From contig JBFMGG010000007.1 of NCBI GenBank assembly GCA_040752835.1, positions 248,001 through 312,000 of the forward strand: 64,000 nt of DNA, given 5' to 3'. Every line of letters begins with the position of its first letter. The stretch's first letter is position 1. This DNA is from Campylobacterota bacterium (GTDB lineage: Bacteria > Campylobacterota > Campylobacteria > Campylobacterales > Sulfurimonadaceae). Positions 42,774 through 51,461 of this stretch are shown piece by piece. The notes below the pieces were generated by a model that was not told the origin of the DNA, ran no database searches, and saw only the letters and a list, made by a program, of their open reading frames with translations. Made by a program: the position numbers and the translations under genes.

Positions 42774-44177
42774 TTATCGGATCAAGTGTATCAAAAAGTC
42801 GTTTAAGGCGTAGAATGCCACCCCGAAAGCGGCCGTTCCCACAAGGAAATAGAGGCTGTACCGGCTTTTGAGGAGATCGAAAAAGATCACCCAGCCCACT
42901 TCGCGGATGGTGAGGAGCATTTGTGCCGCCCCGCCGATGCTTCCGGCCAGCGCGAGTCCCGCCGCACCCATCGACTGCATCAGGATGACCGAGAATATGA
43001 CGTTGATCACCAGCGAGATGACGGCGATTTTGGCGGCCATCAGATGCTTGTGCATGGCGTAGAGGTACATCGAAAAGAGTTTGGCCAGCCCGAAGGGGAT
43101 CAGCCCCACCATGTACATCATCAGGACGTCGGCGGTGTTGCGGGTGTCTTCGATGTCGAACGCCCCCCGTTCGAACAACAGCCAGATGATCGGTTCGGCG
43201 AGCAGCATTCCCCCCAGCACCGAGAGTCCCAGCAGGGCACTGAGCAGCCAGAACGATTTGTGGAGATTCTCATAGGCGAGGGGGTGGTTGTCGTTCTTGA
43301 TCGCCTTGGCGATTTTGGGGAAAAGGGCCGTTGTGATCGCCAGCGCAATGATTGCAAAGGGGAGCTGGAATATCCGGTTGGCGTAAAACAGGTACGATAC
43401 CGACCCCGCGGCGAGGAACGACGCGAGACTCGTGTCGATGAACGACGCGATTTGGGCGGTGGAATTCCCCACTACCGAGGGGAAAAAGAGGGAACTGAAC
43501 TTTTTCTCCTCGGCTTTGACGTCTTTGGTCCGGCGGTATTTCCATCCCCCGACCAGAATTTTCATCAGCCCCTGTTTGCGTATCGCGTAGAGGTGGGTCG
43601 CCACCTGCAACAGCCCTCCCGCGAGGATCGAGAAACTCAGGGCGTAGACGATCGTGGCGGGGTCGGAATTGGTAAAGAGGATCAGGGCGACGATCATCGC
43701 GATGTTAAGCCAGACGGTCGAAAAGGCGGTCGTGAAAAAATGCTCCTTATGCTGGAGAAGGGCTCCCAGAAAGGTGACGATGAAGATGAGGTCGAGATAC
43801 CAGAAATTGATCGCGGTCAGCGGCGCCGTCTGGGCGATCAGCTCTTTCCCCCAGTCCCATGCGAGAAGTTTGGTAAAAAATCCGGGAAAGAGGGTGACGA
43901 GAAACGACAACGCGACGATGAAGGCCATGAACCGGATGAAAATCGCCACCGCAAAGACGCTTTTCTGGTTCGAGGCGATGTAGGAGGGCATAAAACTCTG
44001 CGTGAAAGAGCCCTCCGCGAAGATGCGGCGGAAGAGATTGGGGAATTTGAACGCCATCAAAAAGACGTCGCTCCAGACGCTGGCCCCCAGCGCAGAGGTC
44101 ATCATGATGTCGCGCACGAGCCCGGTCACGCGGGAAATAAGGATGCCGAACGAATTGGAAAAAATCGATTTGAACAT
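42774..44177 (-). CDS. murJ: Lipid II flippase MurJ
   Basis: This 467-residue MOP-superfamily protein has about 12-14 membrane helices. The start SNSFGILISRVTGLVRDIMM, then SVWSDVFLMAFKFPNLFRRIFAEGSF (in two parts), is the hallmark of MurJ/MviN, including the Arg residues of the central cavity. It flips lipid II for peptidoglycan synthesis. A TAAAAT box lies on the minus strand at 44217-44212. The gene is divergent from a DUF342 gene. Confidence 0.95.
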   Translation of the reverse strand: MFKSIFSNSFGILISRVTGLVRDIMMTSALGASVWSDVFLMAFKFPNLFRRIFAEGSFTQSFMPSYIASNQKSVFAVAIFIRFMAFIVALSFLVTLFPGFFTKLLAWDWGKELIAQTAPLTAINFWYLDLIFIVTFLGALLQHKEHFFTTAFSTVWLNIAMIVALILFTNSDPATIVYALSFSILAGGLLQVATHLYAIRKQGLMKILVGGWKYRRTKDVKAEEKKFSSLFFPSVVGNSTAQIASFIDTSLASFLAAGSVSYLFYANRIFQLPFAIIALAITTALFPKIAKAIKNDNHPLAYENLHKSFWLLSALLGLSVLGGMLLAEPIIWLLFERGAFDIEDTRNTADVLMMYMVGLIPFGLAKLFSMYLYAMHKHLMAAKIAVISLVINVIFSVILMQSMGAAGLALAGSIGGAAQMLLTIREVGWVIFFDLLKSRYSLYFLVGTAAFGVAFYALNDFLIHLIR

Positions 44178-44230
44178 CGGGTTGCGGAGCGCCTTTTTTA
44201 ACTTTTACAAAATTTTAACCGATATGTGAT

Positions 44231-44236
44231 TAAAAT
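44231..44236 (+). promoter_or_regulatory. Candidate -10 (TAAAAT) for the DUF342-ruvA-ddl-murF operon
   Basis: TAAAAT lies 27 bases before the DUF342 ATG, and AAAGG at 44250-44254 gives the ribosome-binding site. Genes from here to murF are spaced by at most 17 bases. Confidence 0.4.
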
Positions 44237-44262
44237 AGGGCCACATTAGAAAAGGCGGTGCA

Positions 44263-46161
44263 ATGGCATTGTTCAGCAAAGAGGGGGGCGAGCAGCCTTC
44301 CGAGACACAGCTCAAGCCGATTATCGTGCGGACGTCGAACGTCGCCAAGGAACTTCTCCAGACGGCCGCAAACGCCCAATGTCCCGTACAGACGCTCGAT
44401 TTCAACCTCCTCGAAACCCAGACGTTCAGCCGCAAGGACGCCAAGGAACACGAGGGGTGGACCGAGATGAGCGACGATGAGGTGCGCGACATCGCCGAAG
44501 AACTTTTTCTCGATCCGGGGTTCGAACTCAAACAGGTCCATGAGATCGAGATTTTCCAGTCCGCCGAAAAAGGGCCTCTGGAGTCGATCGATATGACGAT
44601 CGGCGGGAATCCGACACTGTGCAAAGTTTACCTGACGATCAAACCCGGAAGCGTCGCCCGGTATTACGACGGATTCCGCCAGGATTTCCTGCAGGCGGTA
44701 CGGAAAAAAATGTTGCGGGCCCATCTGATGATTAACGTTTTTGATTCGATGATGGCCGAAAATCTCAAAGAACTGATGGCCAGAATCCGGGTACAGGGGA
44801 CGTATACTTTCGACAAAGCCGAACGGTATCTGATCGCGCAGGCGTACGAGCCCGTTCCGACGATCAACGACGCCCTCGTCCTCCACTACGAAGCCAAACG
44901 GAAAAACCAGGATGAACACGGGCGGATCGATTACGCCAAACGCGGATACGTCATCAGTGCCGTGGCCGATGAACTGCTGATCGAGTACATCAAACCAAAA
45001 ATCGGCGAGAACGGCCGGAATTGCCGGGGTGAGTTCCTCACCCCACCCGAGCCGACGGTCAAAAACGAGCCGACGTTTACGGTCGGCGAACACATTGCGG
45101 TCGTCGATACCCCCAACAGCATCGAATACCGTGCGATAACAGGCGGATACGTCACGTTCGAAGGGGGGATGTACGACATCAAGACCGAAGTCGAAGTGAC
45201 CGAAATCAGCTTTAAAACGACCGGTTCGATCAATACCGAACTCGACGCCGACGTCTCTCTCAGCGTGAAAGAGAAAGACTCGCTCAAGGATGCGATCGGG
45301 CAGGGGATGGAGGTAACGGTCAACGTCATCCACATCGACGGAAGCGTCGGTGCCAACGCCAAAGTCACCGCCAACAAGGCCGACGTGGAAGGGCAGGTGC
45401 ACCAAAGCGCGGTGATCCGTGCCGAAGAGTTGAACATCAACATCCACAAAGGGACCGCTTATGGCAAAACGGTCCGTATCACCCGCCTCGAACACGGTAC
45501 GGTTGAAGCCGACGAAGTCTTCATCACGCAGGCGATCGGCGGAAAAATCAAAGCCAAAGAGATCACGATCGAAATGCTCGGTTCCCATGTAAAAATGACC
45601 GCTTCGCGTAAAATCGAGGTCAAAAAACTCGTCGGCGGAGAGAACCAGTTCGTCATCGATCCGCTCATCAACGAATCGGTCGAAAACCTCTCGGAACGTT
45701 ACGAGAAGATGGAGCAGGTCAAACGCTCCATTCAGGAAGTAAAAAAAGAGCTGGCGGGGTATGAGCAGGTGTGGCAGGAAAACGCCGCATCGATGGAGGA
45801 CCTCAAGCGCAAGCTGGCCCATTACCGCAGCAATGGGGTGAAGCTCCCGACGGCGTTTGTCCAGAAATACCAGGAGTTCGTCCATTTCAAAGAGAAAATC
45901 GATGCGTTGCGCGAAGAGCTCACGACCAAAGAGGACCAGTACGACTGGCTGGCGCAAAAACACATCGCGCTTCAAAACGAGATTTTTGACGCCCGGATCA
46001 TCAATCACGACGGGTGGCACAACCACAACGAGATTATTTTCAAACTCATCAATCCGCAGATGAACGTCAACTACGTCCCGCACGACGAAGACGACGAGAA
46101 CGTCCTGGGACTTTACCAGGATGCGGACGGAGAATTCAGTATTAAGGTGATGCCCGAATGA
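44263..46161 (+). CDS. FapA/DUF342 family protein, paralogue of 4506-6317
   Basis: The 632-residue protein has the same architecture as the product of 4506-6317. It has a variable N-terminus, an entry segment IKPKIGENGRNCRGEF, a beta-helix-like core (IDGSVGANAKVTANKADVEG; ARITRLEHG-like repeats near 400-470) and a C-terminal coiled coil near 485-575. The shared GSVGANAK / GTVGANAK core motif makes paralogy clear. This copy occupies the locus that Campylobacter uses for its DUF342 gene next to ruvA. The role is unknown; flagellar or envelope assembly is the best guess. The stop overlaps the ruvA start. Confidence 0.85.
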   Translation: MALFSKEGGEQPSETQLKPIIVRTSNVAKELLQTAANAQCPVQTLDFNLLETQTFSRKDAKEHEGWTEMSDDEVRDIAEELFLDPGFELKQVHEIEIFQSAEKGPLESIDMTIGGNPTLCKVYLTIKPGSVARYYDGFRQDFLQAVRKKMLRAHLMINVFDSMMAENLKELMARIRVQGTYTFDKAERYLIAQAYEPVPTINDALVLHYEAKRKNQDEHGRIDYAKRGYVISAVADELLIEYIKPKIGENGRNCRGEFLTPPEPTVKNEPTFTVGEHIAVVDTPNSIEYRAITGGYVTFEGGMYDIKTEVEVTEISFKTTGSINTELDADVSLSVKEKDSLKDAIGQGMEVTVNVIHIDGSVGANAKVTANKADVEGQVHQSAVIRAEELNINIHKGTAYGKTVRITRLEHGTVEADEVFITQAIGGKIKAKEITIEMLGSHVKMTASRKIEVKKLVGGENQFVIDPLINESVENLSERYEKMEQVKRSIQEVKKELAGYEQVWQENAASMEDLKRKLAHYRSNGVKLPTAFVQKYQEFVHFKEKIDALREELTTKEDQYDWLAQKHIALQNEIFDARIINHDGWHNHNEIIFKLINPQMNVNYVPHDEDDENVLGLYQDADGEFSIKVMPE

Positions 46162-46721
46162 TTGTCGGATTGGAAGGAATTATTGAACACAAGGAGCCCT
46201 CGCTGGTACACTTGAACGTCAACAGCGTGATTTACGAGATTTTTATATCGCTTCATACGTTCAGCTCGATCAACCATGACCGGGCACGGCTGCACATCAG
46301 CCACATCATCCGCGAAGATGCCCAGCAACTGTACGGATTTGCCCAAAAAAGCGAAAAAATCCTTTTTGAGGGGATGCTCAAAATCAACGGAATCGGTCCG
46401 AAAGCTTCCCTTGCAATCTGTTCGACCTTTACGCCGGAGCAGTTTGCGGGTATTATTTCATCCAAAGATATCAACGCGCTCAAAAAAGTTCCCGGTATCG
46501 GTCCCAAAAGTGCGGGACGGATTATGGTGGAACTGGCCGGTTTCGACGCCGTGCTGCTGGGCAACACAACGACGGGGAATACCGCGGTGAGCGAGGCGAC
46601 GATGGCACTGGAGTCTTTGGGCTTCAAAAAAGAACAGATCGCCAAAGCACTGAGCGGATCGGTTGCGAACGATACCGCGACGCTGGTCAAAGAGGCGTTG
46701 AAACAGCTTCAAAAACTTTAA
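46158..46721 (+). CDS. ruvA: Holliday junction branch-migration protein RuvA
   Basis: RuvA binds four-way junctions and loads the RuvB motor. The 187-residue protein has the OB fold (MIVGLEGIIEHKEPSLVHL), two helix-hairpin-helix motifs (INGIGPKASLAICSTF and VPGIGPKSAGRIMVEL) and the C-terminal RuvB-binding domain (ATMALESLGFKKEQIAKAL). The ATG overlaps the DUF342 stop (ATGA). Confidence 0.97.
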   Translation: MIVGLEGIIEHKEPSLVHLNVNSVIYEIFISLHTFSSINHDRARLHISHIIREDAQQLYGFAQKSEKILFEGMLKINGIGPKASLAICSTFTPEQFAGIISSKDINALKKVPGIGPKSAGRIMVELAGFDAVLLGNTTTGNTAVSEATMALESLGFKKEQIAKALSGSVANDTATLVKEALKQLQKL

Positions 46722-46738
46722 CACTAAAGGAATATCCA

Positions 46739-47776
46739 TTGAAATTAGCCATCCTTTTCGGCGGAGCCAGTTATGAGCATGAAATCAGCATCGTCAGCGC
46801 CATTACGGTCAAAGAGAAACTCGGGGCGTTCGATCTGCGGTTCATTTTTTGCGATCAGGACCATACGTTTTATCTGATCGAACCTTCCAAAATGAAAGCG
46901 GTCACGTTTTCGCGCGGCGAACACCGCAAGATGCCCAAACTGACCATGACCAACGGCGGCTTTGAGCAGCGCTCCTTGTTCGGATCGACCAAACACGATA
47001 TGCCGGTACTCAACCTGATCCACGGCGGAGACGGCGAAGACGGCACTCTCGCGGCGATGCTCGATTTCTATGCGATCCCTTTCATCGGCCCCCGCAAAGA
47101 GGCTTCGATGCTCAGTTTCGACAAAGTGTACACCAAGTGGCTGGCGGCGTCGTTGGGGGTGAAGACACTCCCATACGAAATTCTTCGCAAAGAGGGGACG
47201 CGCACCGTTTCGACTCCGTATCCTTTCATCGTCAAACCCGCACGGCTTGGAAGTTCCATCGGGGTGAGCGTCGTACGCGAAGCGGGCGAGCTCGATTATG
47301 CCCTTGACGTTGCGTTCGAGTTTGACGATACCGTTTTGGTCGAACCGTTCATCGCGGGGGTCAAAGAGTACAACCTCGCCGGTTTTGCCGCTCGCGGCGA
47401 GATCACTTATTCGATCGTCGAAGAGCCCCAAAAAGCCGATTTCCTCGATTTCGAGAAAAAATACCTCGATTTTTCCCGCAGCGGCACGGTAGCCGAAGCG
47501 GACGTCCACGAAAAACTCGTTTCACATCTGCGCGAAGCATTTGCCGCCATTTATCTTCCTTTGTTCGAAGGGGCGCTGATACGCTGCGATTTCTTCGAGA
47601 TCGAGGGGGAAGTGTATCTCAACGAGATCAACCCGATCCCCGGATCGATGGCCAACTACCTGTTCGACGATTTCCAGGGTGCGGTGCAAAAACTCCTCGG
47701 ATCCCTCCCGGACAAACGCGCGATCCGGGTCAAATACGATTACATCCACTCGATTTCTCAGGCCAAAGGGAAATAA
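46739..47776 (+). CDS. ddl: D-alanine-D-alanine ligase
   Basis: Ddl makes the D-Ala-D-Ala dipeptide used by MurF, encoded two genes downstream. The 345-residue ATP-grasp enzyme has LFGGASYEHEISIVSA, HGGDGEDGTLAAMLDFY, FIVKPARLGSSIGVSVV and the metal site LNEINPIPGS. The start is TTG, supported by AAAGGA seven bases upstream and by the conserved N-terminus beginning directly after it. It is slightly shorter than typical Gram-negative Ddl chains of this type. Confidence 0.97.
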   Translation: MKLAILFGGASYEHEISIVSAITVKEKLGAFDLRFIFCDQDHTFYLIEPSKMKAVTFSRGEHRKMPKLTMTNGGFEQRSLFGSTKHDMPVLNLIHGGDGEDGTLAAMLDFYAIPFIGPRKEASMLSFDKVYTKWLAASLGVKTLPYEILRKEGTRTVSTPYPFIVKPARLGSSIGVSVVREAGELDYALDVAFEFDDTVLVEPFIAGVKEYNLAGFAARGEITYSIVEEPQKADFLDFEKKYLDFSRSGTVAEADVHEKLVSHLREAFAAIYLPLFEGALIRCDFFEIEGEVYLNEINPIPGSMANYLFDDFQGAVQKLLGSLPDKRAIRVKYDYIHSISQAKGK

Positions 47777-48511
47777 GTGGCGCTCAAGTCGGTCCAGTAT
47801 AAAAATCACACTTTTTCGATCAGTTACGAGATCCTCAACCCGTCTTCCCACTACGATATTATCTTTCTGCACGGGTGGGGATCGCACAAAAATCTGATGA
47901 AGCACGCCTTCGGCAGCCATTTGCGCCAGTTCCGGCACGTTTACATCGACATGCCGGGATTCGGAAACAGCACCTGTAATATGCCTCTGGATACCGAAGA
48001 TTACGCCAACATCCTCGAATCGTTCATTTCGCAGATCAACGTTACCAAAACGATCATCGTCGGTCACTCTTTCGGCGGGAAAGTGGCGACCCTGCTGAAT
48101 CCCGATCTGCTCGTGCTCGTCGCGTCGGCCGGAATCCCGGTCCCCAAGCCTTTTAAAGTGCGGGCGAAGATCGCCCTTTTCAAACTGCTCAAATTTACCG
48201 GACTAGCGAAACTTCGCCGTTTCTTTGTCGCACCCGACGCGCAGGGGCTCTCCGAACCGATGTACGAAACGTTCAAACGGGTCGTCAACGAAGATTTCAC
48301 CGACGCTTTCCGTGCTTTCGGCGGCAGGGCGCTCCTCTGCTTCGGACGCCAGGATACGGCGACGCCGCTATGGACGGCCCATCGGATCGCCGCGCTGATT
48401 CCGCACTCGAAAGTCGTGGAGTATGACGGGGATCACTACTTTTTCCTCGAACAGAGCGCGACGGTCTCCAAAGAGATCGAAACGACATTTTTGAAAACAC
48501 TGGAGCATTGA
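47777..48511 (+). CDS. Alpha/beta-fold hydrolase
   Basis: The 244-residue hydrolase has the oxyanion segment FLHGWGSHKNLM, the nucleophile elbow GHSFGGK with Ser about residue 96, an acid in FGRQDTATP and a His in YDGDHYFFLE near the end. The substrate is unknown; BioH-like esterases look similar. GTG start directly follows the ddl stop. A putative hydrolase also lies between ddl and murF in Campylobacter, suggesting a conserved but undefined envelope role. Confidence 0.88.
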   Translation: MALKSVQYKNHTFSISYEILNPSSHYDIIFLHGWGSHKNLMKHAFGSHLRQFRHVYIDMPGFGNSTCNMPLDTEDYANILESFISQINVTKTIIVGHSFGGKVATLLNPDLLVLVASAGIPVPKPFKVRAKIALFKLLKFTGLAKLRRFFVAPDAQGLSEPMYETFKRVVNEDFTDAFRAFGGRALLCFGRQDTATPLWTAHRIAALIPHSKVVEYDGDHYFFLEQSATVSKEIETTFLKTLEH

Positions 48512-48517
48512 CGCACA

Positions 48518-49960
48518 ATGGATACGTTACACCTTCTGGACTTCGTCACCAATTTTTTCTTCGTTATGGCGCTGGGATGGTATCTGATTACCAATCTCCA
48601 GTGGTACGACTACAAAATCGAGCGGGTCATTTTCCGCCACCACAAGAGCTGGTGGCACGTCGTCTATTTTCTGGTGCCGTTTGTGCTGTATTACACGGTA
48701 CCGGCCTATTTCAGTGCGATTTTCTTCCTGATCGTCCTCCCCGCACTGATCCTCTGGCACCGCAAACTTGACAAGAAACTGGTTCTGACCTGGCGCGTCA
48801 AGCGGTTTTTGATCCTGCTGGGGTCATTGACGCTGTTTTTGAACCTGATGATCGCGCTCAAGGGGTGGGGTGAAACCTACAGCGTCCTGATGCCTCTTGC
48901 GGCGGCGTACCTGCTCTCTACAGGGGTTGAAAAGTTCCTTTTTCTCGCCTATAAAAAACAGGCCAAGCAGAAAATCGCGTCGATGCGGGATCTCACCATC
49001 GTCTGTGTGACGGGAAGTTACGGGAAAACATCGATGAAAAATTTCATTGCGCAGGTACTGGGAACCAAGTTCAACGTCTACGCCACGCCGCGCAGCGTGA
49101 ACACCCTCGGCGGGATTATCCGCGACGTCAACGAGTCGCTTCCGTCGGATGCCCAGGTATACGTATGCGAAGCGGGGGCGCGCGAAGTGGGGGACATCTA
49201 CGCCATCGCGCAGCTGCTCCACCCCCAGATCGTGGTCGTCGGAAAAGTGGGACCGCAGCACCTGGAGTATTTCAAAACCCTTGATCGGATCAAGCGGACC
49301 AAACTTGAGATCATCCACTCCGACCGTCTCAAACGGGCGTTCGTCCACACGTCGGTTACCGACGAACCGCACGACAAAGTGACGTTTTTCGGGGACGACA
49401 TCCAAAACCTCGACGCAACGCTGGAGGGGACCGGTTTTGAGATGGAACTCGGCGGCGAAACGGTCCGTTTCCATACTTCGGTGCTGGGGGGATTCCAGAC
49501 GATCAACATTAACGCGGCGATCCTGATCGCGCAGGAAATGGGAATGAGCAGCGAGGAGATCGTCCGGGCCGTCAACGGCCTCAAAAGCGTCGAGCACCGT
49601 CTTGAGCGGATCGACGCGGGGGGAAAAATCATCCTTGATGACGGGTACAACGGCAACATCGACGGGATGCTCGAGGGGATCCGGCTCTGTTCGCTTCATC
49701 CGGGGCGTAAAGTGATCGTCACCCCGGGACTGGTCGAAAGTACCGCAGAGTTGAACGCGCAGCTGATCCGCGCGATCAACGACGTGTTCGATATCGCCAT
49801 CATCACCGGCCAGCTCAATGCCGCGCAGTTTGATAAAGAACTTCAGGTACCGCAGAAAATCATGCTGGCCGACAAATCGCAGATGGTCAAAACCCTCGGG
49901 GAAGTGACGCGTTCGGGAGACATCATCCTTTTTGCCAACGACGCCCCGAACTTTATTTAG
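48518..49960 (+). CDS. murF: UDP-MurNAc-tripeptide-D-Ala-D-Ala ligase with N-terminal membrane region
   Basis: MurF adds D-Ala-D-Ala to the peptidoglycan precursor. The ligase part starts near residue 150 with the P-loop VTGSYGKTSMKNF, and has RSVNTLGGIIRDVNESLP, EHRLERIDAGGKIILDDGYNGN and the C-terminal Rossmann domain. The first ~140 residues replace the usual small uridine-binding domain with about four membrane helices (FFFVMALGWYLITNL; VVYFLVPFVLYYTV; ILLGSLTLFLNLMIAL). This membrane-anchored form seems common in Campylobacterota. It is the last gene of the DUF342-ruvA-ddl-hydrolase-murF run. Confidence 0.93.
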   Translation: MDTLHLLDFVTNFFFVMALGWYLITNLQWYDYKIERVIFRHHKSWWHVVYFLVPFVLYYTVPAYFSAIFFLIVLPALILWHRKLDKKLVLTWRVKRFLILLGSLTLFLNLMIALKGWGETYSVLMPLAAAYLLSTGVEKFLFLAYKKQAKQKIASMRDLTIVCVTGSYGKTSMKNFIAQVLGTKFNVYATPRSVNTLGGIIRDVNESLPSDAQVYVCEAGAREVGDIYAIAQLLHPQIVVVGKVGPQHLEYFKTLDRIKRTKLEIIHSDRLKRAFVHTSVTDEPHDKVTFFGDDIQNLDATLEGTGFEMELGGETVRFHTSVLGGFQTININAAILIAQEMGMSSEEIVRAVNGLKSVEHRLERIDAGGKIILDDGYNGNIDGMLEGIRLCSLHPGRKVIVTPGLVESTAELNAQLIRAINDVFDIAIITGQLNAAQFDKELQVPQKIMLADKSQMVKTLGEVTRSGDIILFANDAPNFI

Positions 49961-49963
49961 AAC

Positions 49964-49989
49964 GATAAAGGGATAAAATCCCTGTTATC
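49964..49989 (+). other. Imperfect hairpin after murF
   Basis: GATAA-AGGGAT-aaa-ATCCCT-g-TTATC forms an 11-bp stem with one bulged base, immediately followed by the short structured repeat. No T-run follows. It may end murF transcription, or TAAAAT inside it (49974-49979) may be a -10 for the HIT gene. Confidence 0.4.
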
Positions 49990-49991
49990 TG

Positions 49992-50037
49992 CGCTGGCCG
50001 CTATGGCACTAAAGCTTGCCTCCTTCGAGGCAGATTG
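49992..50037 (+). repeat. Structured intergenic repeat, short copy
   Basis: This is the second copy of the element at 18331-18439: an 18-base identical block (49992-50009) and a 24-base block with two differences (50014-50037), separated here by only four bases. The stem TGCCTC-cttc-GAGGCA is kept and only the tetraloop changes. The element ends right at the GGAG ribosome-binding site of the HIT gene. Confidence 0.55.
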
Positions 50038-50046
50038 GAGAAGCTA

Positions 50047-50538
50047 ATGGAAAATATCCTCTACGCGCCATGGCGGACCGAGTACGTTTCGGGCGAAAAG
50101 ATCGATGGATGTGTTTTCTGCCATATCAGCACGCACCCCGACGATGACGAACCGCTGCACGTATTGCACCGCGACGAACACTGTTTTGTGGTCATGAACC
50201 GCTATCCCTATACTCCGGGGCATTTTATGATCATTCCGCACCGTCATACCGACGCACTCGAAGCACTCGACCCGCAGGCATGGCTCCACATCACGGCATT
50301 GGCCCAAAAAGGGGTTCGAATGCTCAAAGAGGGGTTCGGCGCCCACGGCGTCAATATCGGGATGAATCTGGGGAAGGCCGGAGGTGCGGGGATCGCCGAA
50401 CACATTCATCTGCACCTCGTTCCGCGCTGGGAGAGGGATACGAATTTCATCACCTCCATCGCCCACACCCGTGTCTATTCGACCGATTTTGAACGGATTT
50501 ACGACCGCCTCAAAGAGCTTGCCGGGACTTATCTGTAA
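50047..50538 (+). CDS. HIT-family nucleotide hydrolase
   Basis: The 163-residue protein has the histidine triad EHIHLHLVPRW and upstream CVFCHIS plus HCFVVMNRYPYTPGHFMIIPHRH (two parts). This is the AP4A/ADP-sulfurylase-like HIT branch; the CxxC at 20-23 with a later His suggests a zinc site. These enzymes cleave nucleotide phosphoramidates or dinucleoside polyphosphates. The ATG at 50047 has GGAG six bases upstream, partly supplied by the repeat element. Confidence 0.92.
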   Translation: MENILYAPWRTEYVSGEKIDGCVFCHISTHPDDDEPLHVLHRDEHCFVVMNRYPYTPGHFMIIPHRHTDALEALDPQAWLHITALAQKGVRMLKEGFGAHGVNIGMNLGKAGGAGIAEHIHLHLVPRWERDTNFITSIAHTRVYSTDFERIYDRLKELAGTYL

Positions 50539-50547
50539 AGTTTCCGG

Positions 50548-50640
50548 TTATTTTTTTTTGCGCGTGAGGACGAATCCCATGATCGCGATCATCGCGACCA
50601 TCAGTACCAGATCCATTCCGGTCGTATTCAATTGTTCCAT
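50548..50640 (-). CDS. 30-residue membrane microprotein
   Basis: A short frame begins at ATG 50640 with an excellent ribosome-binding site (GGAGGAG, five bases away). It encodes 30 residues: a polar start MEQLNTTGMD, one hydrophobic helix LVLMVAMIAIMGFVL and a basic end TRKKK. That is a textbook single-span inner-membrane peptide with N-out/C-in charge. Its start overlaps the last 13 bases of the ferritin-like gene, so it should be translated by coupling. No homologue is known to me. It could be an assembly or stability factor for a neighbour. Confidence 0.65.
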   Translation of the reverse strand: MEQLNTTGMDLVLMVAMIAIMGFVLTRKKK

Positions 50641-51461
50641 AATCTCTCCTCCAACAGTTTTTTCATGATCTCGATGTGGTAACTTTCCTGGAAATTGATG
50701 AATTCGAAAAACGCCGAGAGCTTTTCATCGGTGATCGTTTCGGAGAGGCGGCGGCACTCCTCTTTGGCATTTTCTTCTTCGACGATCCCGTTGCGAAGAA
50801 ATTTCTCCATGTCCGTGATGACGTAGGTGCGGGGATGGAGTTCGCGCGGGAGTGCCAAAATCCCCATCTTGGCCATCATTTCGCCGAACGAGCGCAGATG
50901 AAAATGGGATTCGTCGATCAGATCGGTGAACGAAGAACTTTGCGTGGCACTCGTGGCCCGAACGAGCCGATACAGGTAGATCAGAATGAGTTCGTATTCC
51001 TTGTAAAGTTCTTCGAATAAAAAGAGGCTCAGGGCGTCGGTTTGCGCCGTGTCAAGCGGAGCGTCGCTCCAGACGCGGCGGCGGTCGAAAGCGCTGGCGG
51101 TATCAATGCAAGGGGGTCGGTAGGCGTCCAGAACGCCGAGGATGTACCGCTCGTCGCGGCGCATCCGCTCGCCCAGTTCTGAAGCGTCGTAAAGGGCATT
51201 GGCGGTTTCGATCGCGGCTACGGCACCGGAGAGCCCTTCGGAGAGGGTTTGAAACTCGATACCGAACGTTTTGTCGCGCCCGTAATCGTAAGGGATTCGG
51301 GCATCGTAGAGGTGCTGCGAGAGCCATTTGAGATGGCGGAATTCGATTTGGGAAAATTCGTAAAGACGGCTTTTGATCTGCGGTTCGGATGCGGCGAAGG
51401 ATAAAAAAGCCAATCGCAGCCAGAGCTGATGTTTGTGCCGGAAAAGCGCCGCGTCGATCAC
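50628..51461 (-). CDS. Uncharacterised ferritin-like (candidate di-iron) protein
   Basis: I recognise no named family. The 277-residue protein is all-helical by eye and shows repeated carboxylate/His motifs: Glu40-x-x-His43 (IEFRHLKWL), DESHFHLRSF near 191, EEENAKEEC near 231, and FQESYHIEIM near 262, where Glu-x-x-His recurs. This spacing is that of ferritin-like di-iron proteins. I chose the GTG at 51461, which overlaps the scaffold stop as GTGA and has GAGGTGG upstream; an ATG at 51476 would give five more residues. Lying after a NifU-like gene, it may store or deliver iron for clusters. Confidence 0.55.
   Translation of the reverse strand: MIDAALFRHKHQLWLRLAFLSFAASEPQIKSRLYEFSQIEFRHLKWLSQHLYDARIPYDYGRDKTFGIEFQTLSEGLSGAVAAIETANALYDASELGERMRRDERYILGVLDAYRPPCIDTASAFDRRRVWSDAPLDTAQTDALSLFLFEELYKEYELILIYLYRLVRATSATQSSSFTDLIDESHFHLRSFGEMMAKMGILALPRELHPRTYVITDMEKFLRNGIVEEENAKEECRRLSETITDEKLSAFFEFINFQESYHIEIMKKLLEERLWNN

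Noticed and set aside
44230-46083. Long minus-strand open frame opposite the DUF342 gene
   Set aside because: It has no ribosome-binding site or family motif and mirrors the codon bias of the plus-strand gene.
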